From Venturia oleaginea (Eukaryota > Ascomycota > Dothideomycetes > Venturiales > Venturiaceae), in contig JABMLP010000011.1 in NCBI GenBank assembly GCA_013176395.1, positions 1,426,001 through 1,490,000 on the forward strand: DNA of 64,000 bases, in the 5' to 3' direction. Under the pieces are notes generated by a model. That model saw nothing but the letters and a program-made list of their open reading frames with translations. It was not told the origin of the DNA and searched no databases. This document shows, piece by piece, positions 48,796 to 59,830 of this stretch (the stretch's first letter is position 1; each line of letters begins with the position of its first letter). Position numbers and translations under genes: made by a program.

Positions 48796-50400
48796 TTGAT
48801 TGATTGATTGATTGATTTTATCCTACTCGGTTGCAGCCGCTTAATCACGCAGCTATGTCCGGTTAGGAGGACTTCATCAGACAGCCGACACGTGATAGAT
48901 TATATAATCCACCGCGCCCCACTTCGCCCCGTTCACTGAAACAAGACCAGCTGTCCCCTCCGTCCTCCCTCTTTTCCCTTAACCAGTATCTCCAAATGCC
49001 CGCTGGCTCTTGTAGATACTGGTTATTCTGCTAGTATATCTGTGCTATGTAAACTCAAGAGGCAATGCCTCGTGTTTCGCTATCCTTCTACCTACAGTCT
49101 CCCTCTAATGCTCAGCTTTGTCTATCTGTTTCGCCTTATCCCTCAAGGCCAATGGGTTCCCTAAGTATGTTTCTGCTTGTGAAAGTTGCCTTGCACCAGA
49201 TTCCTATGCGGCGGTGTATTTGGTTGTGTGATGCTGGAGACAATAGTAACCATCGTAGTCGTGATTTCGCTGCTTGGGTGTGATACTCCGGGTATGCCCG
49301 TGGACGAGGCTGTCTGATAGCTGCCGTATTGTATGGCGCCGATCGTGCTATAGACCTGCCGTCTTATAGTCGGAGCCTATCTGCTGCTAGTCGCTCTCCC
49401 TACTTGCTATATCGCGCTCCTACTCTTGCCAATGCCATAACTGGGACGCAACAGTCTGGGGAGAGGCTCAAGGCTACGTCTGCTGGCTTGTAGGGAGGGG
49501 ATTTGCCGCCAATAAGCTCCTTCTATACGTCCTTACTGCTTACTGTGTTGCGCACCTACTCTTGCCAATGCCATAACTGGGACGCAACAGTTTGGGGAGA
49601 GGCTCAAGGCTCTGGACATCAGCTTGCAGCAGGACGGTTTGCGGAGACGATAGTAGATGAGGTTCTCTAGCAGCTGCCGTATCGTGTCGCACCGATTGTG
49701 TTGTAGACCTGTCGTCTTATAGTCGGAGCCTATCTGCTGCTAGTCGCTCTCCCTGCTTGCTATATCGCGCACCTACTCTTGCCAATGCCATAACTGGGAC
49801 GCAACAGTCTGGGGAGAGGCTCAAGGCTACGTCTGCTAGCTTACAGGGAGGGAACTTGCCGCCAATAGGCTCCTTCTATGCGTCCTTACTACTTACTGTG
49901 TCGCGCACCTACTCTTACCAATGCCATAACTGGGAGGCAACAGTTTGGGGAGAGGCTCAAGGCTCTGGGCAACAGCTTGTAGCAGGACGGTTTGCCAAGA
50001 CGTTGGGAGAGGTTGTCTAGTCGTTGCAGTGGTGTGTGGTGCCGATTGTTGCGCACCGGGCGTCTGGTGTTTGAGTTGTGTTGAAGGTATTGCCGTTCTA
50101 GCAGTGACTCGTCGACTCGGAGCGTTGCAGTGTCATCTGGGGTGATGGACTAGCCGGGAGATAGTGACTAGATGGTTGCTGTTGTCTTTGGTGGACGCAT
50201 CGTTCGTGTAGCTTGCTCATGTATTCGTCTGCTTGCTCTGCCGTGGCCGCGACGGCGACTCTAGAGATATCTCATCGACGCTGAGGGACGCGCGATGGCC
50301 TCTAGAGGCCGGAGCGGCCACTGGCAGAGGTGTTTTGATGATCCTTAGATGATACTTCTGTAAATTCCAAAAATTGAGTTCTCGCTGTGTGTGCTGTTTT
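48796..50400 (-). mobile_element. Non-autonomous retroposon, copy 2
   Basis: 1.6 kb, matching 23464-25072 at all but a small number of positions over the whole length. Flanked by a different 15-bp duplication, TCGACTTTTTGTTGA (48781-48795 and 50401-50415). Same (CAAT)n tail at the minus-strand 3' end and the same internal repeats. Different target duplications prove two separate insertions, not a segmental duplication. Confidence 0.75.
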
Positions 50401-50415
50401 TCGACTTTTTGTTGA

Positions 50416-52470
50416 ACAGTGGCATGCCAGTCCTTGATACCTCAGGCATAGTGCACGTGATAGATGCCAAGGAATGCATTGACATGCATATATATGCATG
50501 CAGATGCAACGGTGTACTTAACCTCTGCAGTCAATACAGTCAAGTCACAGGGTGACACTCGTTCTATTCATCGGCTCCTATCGTTAAGTTCGTGTTGAAT
50601 CTACTTCCGAATAACTCTGTTTTGCTCGTTCAGCGTAACAGTTACTAGTACTCGACAGTTATTACTAACGGTAGGCTCGCCGTCAGTATCGAAACCAGAG
50701 CGCTCAATTTTCCAACCCTCTGCTTCAAATTGTAATGTTTAACTCGGTTTCGATCAGTTTTTTCGGACTAGAACCGTCAGATCTGTAAACGGAGGGTATG
50801 AAAGAGAGTAGACTAGACGTCTGACTGATAGTGAAGATTAGCATCAGCGTACGTACTAGTATTAACAAAAAATCTCACTTCGTATTAAAGTTTCCGTAGG
50901 CCAACCGTACTACGCACGCAGCAGACGAGCTTCGAAAAAGAAAAGGTCCAGAAAGGGAGCGATCTCACCCCCGCCCACATGTCCGACATTTTGCAAGTGT
51001 TGCTCTGTTGGTCTACTCTTAATTAGTCGGTCGTATTATGAATACTCTTTCTCTGGTCTGAATTACGATGATGACGGGACTTGCATACCATATATTCCCT
51101 TTCATCCACTATTTGTATGATGTTTCAGAATAGCAGGGAATATCCTTTTTACCCCTAACATCGAATCGTTGGTAAGTGAGTATATAAACCTCTTTCCCAA
51201 GCTCTGATTCGAAGGTTGCAGGACAATGAGTGAGTGGGTTTCTACTAGGAGCCGAGACCGAGTACGATTCTATTTTAGCTGGTATCCTGCAAGCCTAGGA
51301 TCTGAATAGAGAAGAAAAGGAATGGTGATGACGCGGTTCATCAAAGCTCTCTATGAAATACAGCCATCCTACTGAAAATGAAAACAAGGGATGATTAAGG
51401 TACCATCCAGACCCCATCTTTTGAGACGTCGAACCTCATAATTCCAATCGACAGGCCATTCAAGCAAAATACTTCACCTGCTTTGAGATTGCGCACCGCA
51501 AAACAAAACCAAGAACGTCTCCTATGTTCCAATTCCGTGCGTTGAGTTTTGTGTACCTATCTTCGTCAGATTACGCTTCGATGTTTATACCTCTTTCTCG
51601 TTCTAGCTACCTCCGGTTAAGAGGGGCATGAGTACACGCCACAGGTAGCCTTCATATTCGCTATTTGAACTTCTAGACAGGTATATAAGCTCCCCAGATC
51701 GTAAAAGTGAGCAAATTAAAAAAGGGACAGCACAAAGTCCCACTTAACAAGTTTTCGAAGGCCACCACGCTTTCTTCTCAACACGCCAGACTGTCCTCCA
51801 CAACGGCATCCCAAGAACGGTTTTCTACGCCAGGTTTCGACGAGAGAGCTAACTAGCACAACACCGTGCTAGACGTCGGATGGGGGTAATTTTTAAGGCT
51901 GTATCTGTCTCAAGTATTACATGTTCGTAAGAAGAGACTGATGACGATGGGGATCGCCAATCCGCACCGATGATAGTCATCATTCCCATCACAGAGTGGA
52001 GGATTCTGGTCTTCCCCAGAAAGGCTGAAGGCCTGTGATCCGCTCTCGCATCGGGGTGTTCCGCCACGGAGAAGCTATACATTCTGCAGTAATGGGCGCG
52101 TGGAAATCGAATATCAGACGATCGTCGCTCGAAAAAAATGTCGGAGAAGCGCATCGTGAGATCCGTGGCTTCACATCTCACCATAAGCTTCCCCTAACTC
52201 TTAGAAACCAAGATTCATGAGACATTGTCTACAAGATAAGGCCAGCGAGAAATAAAGTATGTAAAAGGTTTTCGAAACTCGACAAGCTTGAACAACAACA
52301 TTTTAACATAATTACTATTACTACTATGGCTCTAGAAATTCCAGACAATCACTTCCGTCACAAGCCCACTGCAATATAGCTATAAAATACTATGATACAT
52401 CCGGTTTGTCCAGTTATTCAATCCTCACAACCATGCTCGCGGCCTCCAATTCAAGTCAAAGTCGACTCTG
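50416..52470. other. Gene-poor intergenic DNA
   Basis: About 2 kb. ORFs are short, overlapping and featureless. I see no domain, RNA gene or repeat of note. Confidence 0.45.
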
Positions 52471-53483
52471 TTAGATCATGAATGTGGCTAACGCAGCCAG
52501 GAAGAGGGCGACGGCGGAAACAGACTTAACAGTAGTACTACTCAATTGGTTAGCGCGATTTCCTGAAATGGAAGCACGAACGAGCTCACGCGGAAGAAGA
52601 CGACGAGGCGGAAGCAGAAGCGGCTGCAGTTCCAGAAGTAGTGTTTGTGCCAGTTGCGGTGGCGGAGCCGGACAAGGTAGACGATCCCGATGCTGTAGAC
52701 GGGGCAGAGTCAGTGGTGTTTCCAGTAGATGTGGATATCATGGATGCGCTAGACATACGCACTCCCCTTGAGAATATGCGCACTCCTTAAGAATATGCAG
52801 ACACTCCTTGAGGATATGCAGACTTACAAGATGATCTAGGGGCAGATGCGGATGCAGTTCCAGAAGTAGTGTTTGTGCCAGCGGTAGTGTTTGTGCCAGC
52901 GGTAGTGTTTGTGCCAGTTGCGGTGGATGAACCGGACAATGTAGACGATCCCGATGCTGTAGACGGGGCAGAGTCAGTGGTGTTTCCAGTAGCTGTAGAT
53001 GTCATAGATGCGCTAGACGAGCGAGCGGTACTTAAACCGGTGGTAAAAGCAGCGCTGGACGAGCCGGAACTGGAGGACGAGGAGGTCGAACCCTGAACGA
53101 TCGTGAAAGGCTTGGATTGAGCCAAGATACCGGTGTTGTCGCTGCTTGTTCCAACAAAGTTGATGGTGTAGGTTCCTGGGCTGAAAGCAGAGGCCGAGGT
53201 CTTGTAGGACTTGTCAGAGGGGGAAACTCCAGTCTTGATGGTCTGGGAGTTGCGAGCATCTGTGGACAAAGCTAGTTGGATGTCGAACTTGGCCGTGTCG
53301 GAGGCGACGGTATCCCACTGTGGAATGTCAGTCAACGGTGAATACACGCGCGAGAGGCGTTCCAAGGCCACCTACTGAAATCGTGAGATCATCTGACTGG
53401 GAGATGGAAGAACCCTGAGCTGGAGAAGTGATAGAGAGAGCCGAAGCTCCGATGGCGAGAGCGAGGATCTGGATGAAAAGCAT
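52471..53483 (-). CDS. Ser/Thr-rich GPI-anchored wall/membrane protein (Kre9/Knh1-like N-domain)
   Basis: Four exons: 53483-53376, 53317-52828, 52761-52590, 52540-52471, about 279 residues. Signal peptide MLFIQILALAIGASALS, then ITSPAQGSSISQSDDLTISWDTVASD joined across a 58-bp intron, and a beta-sandwich domain ending FSPGTYTINFVG...QSKPFTIVQG, the pattern of fungal Ser-rich wall proteins. A long Ser/Thr stalk follows, containing one block of about 38 residues twice (SSASM..TGNTTDSAPSTASG). The last exon adds STTVKSVSAVALFLAALATFMI, a GPI-attachment hydrophobic tail. The product is expected at the plasma membrane or wall. Intron 2 (52827-52762) holds three 20-bp repeats, so its exact acceptor is less sure. 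The other junctions all keep frame. Confidence 0.8.
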
Positions 53484-55074
53484 CTTGTTAAAGCAGGTGA
53501 GAATGCTTGGTATTAGATTAGAAGTACAATAACGATAGACGGGAGAAGGTGATGAGGTGCGAGGGAAGCTGAGAGGTGTGACAAGCAGATATTTCTAGCT
53601 GGGTTATTATGGCCAGGTCGGCATGTCTTCCGCCATAACCCTGAAACCCACTCTACTCCGTAAATAGAGCCGCAATCGTATCTGGAAATTCAATGGACCT
53701 GTCAGGAACGAGATTGTGGTATATCGGGCCCGGATTGCCTTTCGCAGACGCTAGATCTGCGCCTTGTGCCCCCACCTTCTAATTATAGATGCGACGGCTC
53801 TTTATAAACCCAGCCACCTCGTAAAATAATATTGGAGCCGAGGGGGTTGACAGAATTCGAGCATCGCGCTGATTTTGGGTTCCCTTTGCGCTCATGCGCT
53901 GCTATGTCGCCACGAGGTATGCTACATGTCCATAGCCTCGACAGTGGTCGACAACTCGTCCAAGATAATACGAATGCAACAATCCGATCCTACTCATTTC
54001 TGGAACGTGGACACGGCAGCTAGGGAGCGTCTTCAAACAAAGCTTGGAACCAGGGCATCCCGTCCTCGCCATTTGTGCAACCTCAATGCCTCGCTTCTGT
54101 GCCTCCCTTACATTGTTGGTTGTAGACTCCAGGCGACGTTGCGAAGCAAAGTGATGGTAGAGGATGGAAGCTTCGGTGGTCGAGCCAGAAGATATCGATT
54201 CGGCTGCTGGGTGTTTCTCGTACGAGGTCGTGATTTGAGGAATGGAGGCTGAGTCATCGCAACCAATGCATGTGCGCTGAGGCTTTCCACTAACAACAGC
54301 CCAGTGTAAGCAGATTCTTCTGTGCTCGAGGTGGCGATGGAAATTTGGTGAGCAAGGGTTAAGGCATCCCGCTCATGCCTGAGGCCTAGAAGATTTCTGG
54401 CGACAACACTTTCCTTCGCACTCCATTTGCTCTCATTACGCATCCTCCATGCTCGCGTCCGTCTCACGGCATTTGCGTATCTTCGTATGGTCTTCAGATC
54501 ACATCAATCTCCGTCGACTTAGAACCGGCTGGTTCTTCGGCTCGTTCTTCGGCTCGTTCTTCTACATCTGCAGTCAAAATGACCTCGTTATGCTGACAAT
54601 TGACAGACAACTAGCTTCTTGTCTATCCATGTCTTCATTTGAGAACGCCTCAGTCCTTCATCGATTCGAAGGCAAGATCTTGGTAGAAAGTATGCGCAAT
54701 TACCTTTGGTCGCGTGCATTTCAGCAAGACTTACGTGATAGCGAAACATGCCAGCAGAAAGATTCCAGAACAGGTACTCAGGTTCATGTTTCCAGGAGAA
54801 GGGCGACCTCGAAGCTAAGGCTGCAGAACTATGGAGAGAAGGGGCGAAGGTCTCTCGGCACATCGGGGCCCGGTGGTATCATGATGCTGCCTCGCGGAAA
54901 GCCTGATTGAAGTATCTTAGCGAGCTCGAGTGCCCAATAGAAGCTTGAAGCTAAACGCATAAGCAGACTTTCGCAGAACGGTGCGGGGTAGGAGAATCAC
55001 TTCTTCGCCTTTCACGTCTTTCCTTTTCAGAAACAAGATCACCACCCACTTAAAACACCATCAAGTCGAGCATC
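53484..55074. other. Intergenic with decayed ORF pieces
   Basis: 53484-53830 is probably the promoter of the GPI-protein gene. At 54780-54950 one frame reads FQEKGDLEAKAAELWREGAK and HIGARWYHDAASRKA before a stop, which looks like a remnant of a helical-repeat protein. Neighbouring ORFs at 53832-54910 do not join to it. Confidence 0.3.
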
Positions 55075-57517
55075 ATGTCCAACGATTACACGACGAATCC
55101 CTTGGACACTTAATATGATCGCGAGTTGGAAAGGCCCAACAAGGAGCGAGACCGAGCAAAAGAGCTTGGATGTGATGACGATGATCGGGCCAGCTGCGTG
55201 GAAGACGAGGGAGTTGATGAGCCTTTGGGCTTGTGCACGGAATGCGCCGTCATAGATTTCGACCAGCTGTTGAATCCTGATAGGATTCCTGGCCTGCTCG
55301 ATGATCAATTTCATGCACACAGAGGGTTGAAGATACTGCTATCTTTGGGACACCCTTCCTCCTGGTCGCGCTCGACTTGTTGCGTGTGCCAATGCTGGTA
55401 TTCTTGCTTTGAGTCCGTCTCGGGTTCTAGCGCACTCACTCACTCACCTTTCTTGCTGGCAGCCATGTTGGACGACTACTGGGAGATCCTCCGCAAGACC
55501 CATGGCACAGTCTACGCCATTGGTGCTGCAATGGGCCCAATATACCCCGGCAAGATTCACTTGACTACAGCATGCTTCATTTACGAAAGAATTTTGCTAA
55601 AGAAGCCGGCTACAGTTCAAATTCAAAAGACCAGACCGTTCGTTGACGCTCGTATCCCACAGGCATGGCTAGACTACTGCCTGAGTTCCCACGAAGACTG
55701 CATAACCAAAGAATCAGCTGTACCGATCAGAGGCATGAGACTCATCAATTGCCGTGCCGGCACCGTCATTGAAGCTCGAGCAAGTCGCACATATCTTGCT
55801 CTGTCGTATGTCTGGGGCACTTATTAGACCACCAGGCCTCTCAAGTCGAATTTCCAGGCTGTACGAGGCGGAGGCTACGAACCTTCCATATCTTCTCGAC
55901 GATGATGGGAGAGCCGATGGAAATCGCTGTCCGTGGACTCACCCTCCACGGGCATCGGACGGCACGTCGTGGTGGTTTGCCTGGTAGAGCGGACTCTACC
56001 ACACCACGAGCGATGCTCCTGGACACAGGGAAAACTCAGTACGTAGTAAGAGATGGCAATACAGCGATTACACGAAGAGCAACGTATACTGGAAGTACCA
56101 CGCTGGCACCGAGTCGGAGGAGTTCAAGTCCCGCCAAGGCCGCATAAAGAGTTCAAAATTCTTAACTACGACTACTACCTTACCTACTTCCTACACCACC
56201 TCACCTACCCCGTACCGGGCGTGTACCGATACCTCCTCCGCAATAGTCTGAAGAGACTCCACCTCACCTACCTTACCTACTACGCAAAAGTCTGAAGAGA
56301 CATCACCTCACCTACCACCAACGATGGCGCGAGAGCCCAAAGGGGCCGCAACAGGAGCTGGAGGATAAAGGGCAGGGCAACATCGAAAAGTGAGCGGAAA
56401 AGAGAAGGTAAAGGGCAGGAGGAGAAGGAAAAAGGGCAGGGTAACATCGAAAAGTGAGCGGGGAGGAGGAGGACCACCCCCAGTACAGGGACAAAGGGCA
56501 GGGGTGATAGGGAGAAAAAGGGCAGGTTAAGGGTAGGAGAGTATTCTGGTGATGTGAGTTGGGGAGACAAGGGACCACGGCAGGTTAAGGCATGGTATAT
56601 ACGGGGGATATGAAATATCCGTACATAACGGTTCTCATGTGAAACGACAGCAGATTTAAGGCAGAGGACACGGCTTAGGAGCCGTAGAGAAGCTGTACTG
56701 GCGAGAACAGGATAGATGACCCGAGTAGTAAAGTAGGGGGCATAGTAAGAGTAGGTATACGGCCAAGTCGAGAGACGTCAAGATGGCGAAGGGACCGGAC
56801 CGTTGATGGCCCCCTTACGCACCGTATGGATTCTGCTCAGGATAGATCCGAGAGGCTTTTTCATCCTAGAGAGTTGGGTTTTTGCGATTGTAGATAGAGA
56901 TTGTGGGCACACGGCACATCAGCCATTGCATACCACGTTAAATCTGATTATTATTATTATTATTATTATTAGACCACCAATAAGATATCTAGTCACCTAG
57001 GTCCTCTACCACAAGATTTGCCACAGACTGTAGAGGATGCAATCGACTTCACGCTCCTACTCGACAGAACAAATTACCTCTGGGTGGATAGCTTGTGTAT
57101 TGATGAAGATGCGACTATCAAACACGATCAAATTGCCAGTATGGACAGAATCTACCAGAATGCAATGCTCACGATCGTTGCGGCGGGTGGAGACACTTCC
57201 TTCCACGGCATCTCTGGCGTGAGTAGAGCCCGGCCGAAGCAGCCTGAAATCTGGCTTGGTTCGCATCATTTGGTCTCTACAATGAAAATAGGTCTTATGG
57301 CCATCTTCGAATGACCTGGGATCCTAATGCCGAAGGAGTAAGAGAACAGTTATGCACCAAACTCTGGACGTGTATCATGCTGGAAGAAACTGATTTGACC
57401 TGCCAATGTCTCGTTGAGTGGAAGGGAAATACCGCTTATCGAGTTGGAACCTTGATAAGGAAAAAATGCACGTTCGATGTATCTAAGCTGGTGAGGAGAA
57501 GGATCAGACTTGGTTGA
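55075..57517 (+). pseudogene. HET-domain gene, disrupted
   Basis: The ATG at 55075 is followed by an in-frame TAA at 55111. The frame continues to LALSYVWGTY (55795-55825), the start of the heterokaryon-incompatibility (HET) domain. A 1.1-kb insertion follows, after which the HET domain resumes at 57005: LPQTVEDAIDFTLLLDRTNYLWVDSLCID and ASMDRIYQNAMLTIVAAGG. The middle of the ordinary HET protein is missing, and a C-terminal piece (GVREQLCTKLWTCIMLEETD) lies in another frame at 57311-57517. HET proteins trigger cell death when unlike strains fuse; this copy cannot make a complete protein. Confidence 0.8.
55835..56965 (+). mobile_element. LINE-like insertion in the HET gene
   Basis: 1131 bp between two copies of the 14-bp duplication TTATTAGACCACCA (55821-55834, 56966-56979). 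It ends in an (ATT)n tail, as target-primed retroposons do. The interior has a 60-bp duplicated AAAGGGCAGGGYAACATCGAAAAGTGAGCGG block (56355-56465) and a 3' end resembling untranslated tails of fungal LINEs. No intact RT or endonuclease; a 5'-truncated or non-autonomous copy. Confidence 0.7.
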
Positions 57518-57982
57518 ATCTCAACATGTATCGAGTAGTTATCTTTTCGTACAAGCGATTCTCTTCCCCTCTCGAACGCTTGTCTATCACGACGACCAAC
57601 GAATATTAACCAATATTTCATAGTATAAAACAATTCAATGAGTTTTACGTATGCCACTTGACGCTCAGGAAATATATCCTTATTACATGAGACCTTCCCT
57701 GGGACAATAACAATCACTATATTCCCTTATATATTCTACTCTATTATCGTCACGAGGCGGGTTCGGGTGTTAGGAGGATGGAGCAGCAGCAGGAACAGGT
57801 ATCATTCAACAGGCTATATACGAACTGGCAGGCAAACCAACAGGCAGGTTTGACGACAGGACGTAGCTCAACGAGCTATGAATTGGTTGAAGCCACGCAG
57901 GCTTTAAAACCTTTCCTCGGCAGAACTACGGTTCTGCCTTGATCACGTACCGTGGGGCCACCCCAACGGCGGGAAGGACTAA

Positions 57983-59809
57983 ACGTAATCCACCATCGAG
58001 CGGTACACACCACCGAGTGGTACACAATTTCGTATCCTCATCAATTACTCTATTATGCACCGATAAATCTCTCATTTTTAAATATTCCTATCTATATTTC
58101 TGACAGTTGATTGCATTGGTCACCACTGCGACAAATAAAACAAGTAATTACAATGTTCTCCTCTTCATTTGGTGGTTCTTCCTCAATATAAGGCTCTTGA
58201 TCAACCTGGTTACTGCTGATAACCGAAGCTTCTTTAGAAAGTTCAAGTAAGCTTGAGCCCTCTGCAACAGTTAAAGCGCTTGATTGACTAATATATCTCC
58301 TTTTTAGTTGCCTCTTTCGCTTCTGCCTCTCATTTGTAGCCCTTAATTTCTCATTTTCCGCAGCTAGTAAAGCGGCGCCTTGCATCGCGATCTGGCAGCC
58401 CTTGACAAGCTGATTAAGGGCCTGATCTGTTGGTGTTGGTGGACTTTTTGAACGTCTCTTAAGATAGCCTTTGATTGTAGCTACCTGCAGCTCTAACTGG
58501 GTTAGATTCTGAGGTGTTTCTGGTTGCCATTGCTCTTGGTTTGCGGCCAAGGGCGCTGTAGGGGTAGATGGCCTAATCTGGATGGTTGAAAGTACCTGAT
58601 CTGGATCAAAAGGTACGAGACCGGCAGCAGTAAAGCTGCGTTGAATATTGCTTAGTGTGAGGGCACTAATTCGAGCAATTTTAAAGGCGTGAAGTAACTC
58701 AATTTTGTCGATATGATTTGTGCCAAGCCTCATATATTCCGAGACTTGGTGGCCGTAGGTACGCTTAAGGACCGAAAAACAACCAATATCGAGAGGTTGA
58801 AGAAGATGTGATGAATGCGGTGGCATACAAAGAGTAATAATCATCCGGTCTGCACAAAATTGATCAAATTCTGGCGTTGCGTGGCTGCCGTGGCCATCCA
58901 GAATTAGTAGTCGATAACTACCAACCTTTCTTGCAGCTGTATTTGGCTCGAAAACCTCTTTTAACCAATGTAATCCAAGCTTGTCATTAGTCCATCCATT
59001 TGTACTCAAAGCGATTGTCCAATCAGGCGTTAGATTGTTGTTTTCGTACCAAGATGATATATGTACCTTGCCTTTGAAGATCACCATCGGCGGGAGGCTC
59101 CAACCCAGCGCATTGATCGATTCGATTGCCGTAACCCATTCGCGATCGCCAGGCTGTAATTGAGGTGGTCTGCCACGCCTATCTGAGGCAGTAACTACCC
59201 GTGAGGTACTTGCAAGGCCCATTGCAAAGCCAGTTTCGTCGAAGTTGTAGATATCGTTATTGAGGATGCCGTATTTAGCGATTGTGTTTTGTACAAGCCG
59301 AAACCAGGCCCCAATAAGGGCTGGATCTTCGCATCTTGCCCTTTGATTATCGTAGCCGCGTGAATATCGCGATTTGAGGCTAGGGCGGCGGTTGATGTAT
59401 CGCTGAGGCCAATTGACACCGATTTTGCAATCTAAGCCTACACGCTGCTCGAGTACGATTTTTGCCGCATCGCGTACCCCAGTAACGGTCAATGGATAAC
59501 CTCTAGTATCCAATGCTCAACGACCTCCTCTTCCGTATTCGTAAGCTTTTGGCAATTTGGGCGCGAATCGACGCGTGAAGCGTGTCCGCGAAGGCGGGAG
59601 GCAAGGGAAGTAAATGGGACAGAATAGGCATCAGCGGCCTTTCGAATACTTGGAAAATGGCCTTTCAAATAAGCGTCATGAGCAAGGAGTAGTTGACCCT
59701 CTTTCTGGGCCTTTGTATTGACTAGTTGTGGTGGCATTGTGGGTTAATCGATGAGGATACGAAAATGTGTACCGCTCGGTGGTGTGTACCGCTCGATGGT
59801 GGATTACGT
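57983..59809 (-). mobile_element. Near-complete Fot1/pogo element (copy 4)
   Basis: 1827 bp with TIRs of about 60 bp starting ACGTAATCCACCATCGAGC, each holding two GAGYGGTACAC motifs. TA is present on the right (59810-59811); the left flank reads AA, so one base has changed. It contains an almost whole transposase gene. Confidence 0.85.
58092..59737 (-). pseudogene. Fot1/pogo transposase with one frame break
   Basis: From 59737: MPPQLVNTKAQKEGQLLLAH (psq helix-turn-helix), KLTNTEEEVVEHWIL, then a frame change at about 59510, after which 473 codons are open: TRGYPLTVTGVRDAAK, RGYDNQRARCEDPALI (CENP-B helix-turn-helix), and the catalytic motifs NFDETGFAMG, LLILDGHGSHATPE and HSSHLLQPLDIGCF, giving all three acidic residues of the DDD/DDE core. 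The C-terminus has a basic KLRATNERQKRKR helix and a CFICRSGDQC cysteine pair. Apart from the single break, probably a short deletion between TGGATACT repeats, this is a full transposase. Confidence 0.85.
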
Positions 59810-59830
59810 TATCCGCGTTCGTACCGTGAC

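Larger units (their letters stand above)
57749..59830 (+). repeat. Small GTCACG...CGTGAC repeat, copy 2, split by pogo copy 4
   Basis: Parts 57749-57982 and 59810-59830 match the repeat at 20355-21716. In this copy the pogo element entered near the right end; in the other it entered near the left end. Confidence 0.7.

Noticed and set aside
23462..50415. Reading the two 1.6-kb copies as a segmental duplication
   Set aside because: Each copy has its own 15-bp flanking duplication, and the flanks beyond do not match.
53832..54467. Overlapping ORFs of 119-125 codons on both strands
   Set aside because: Neither strand shows recognisable features, and the two overlap; left unassigned.
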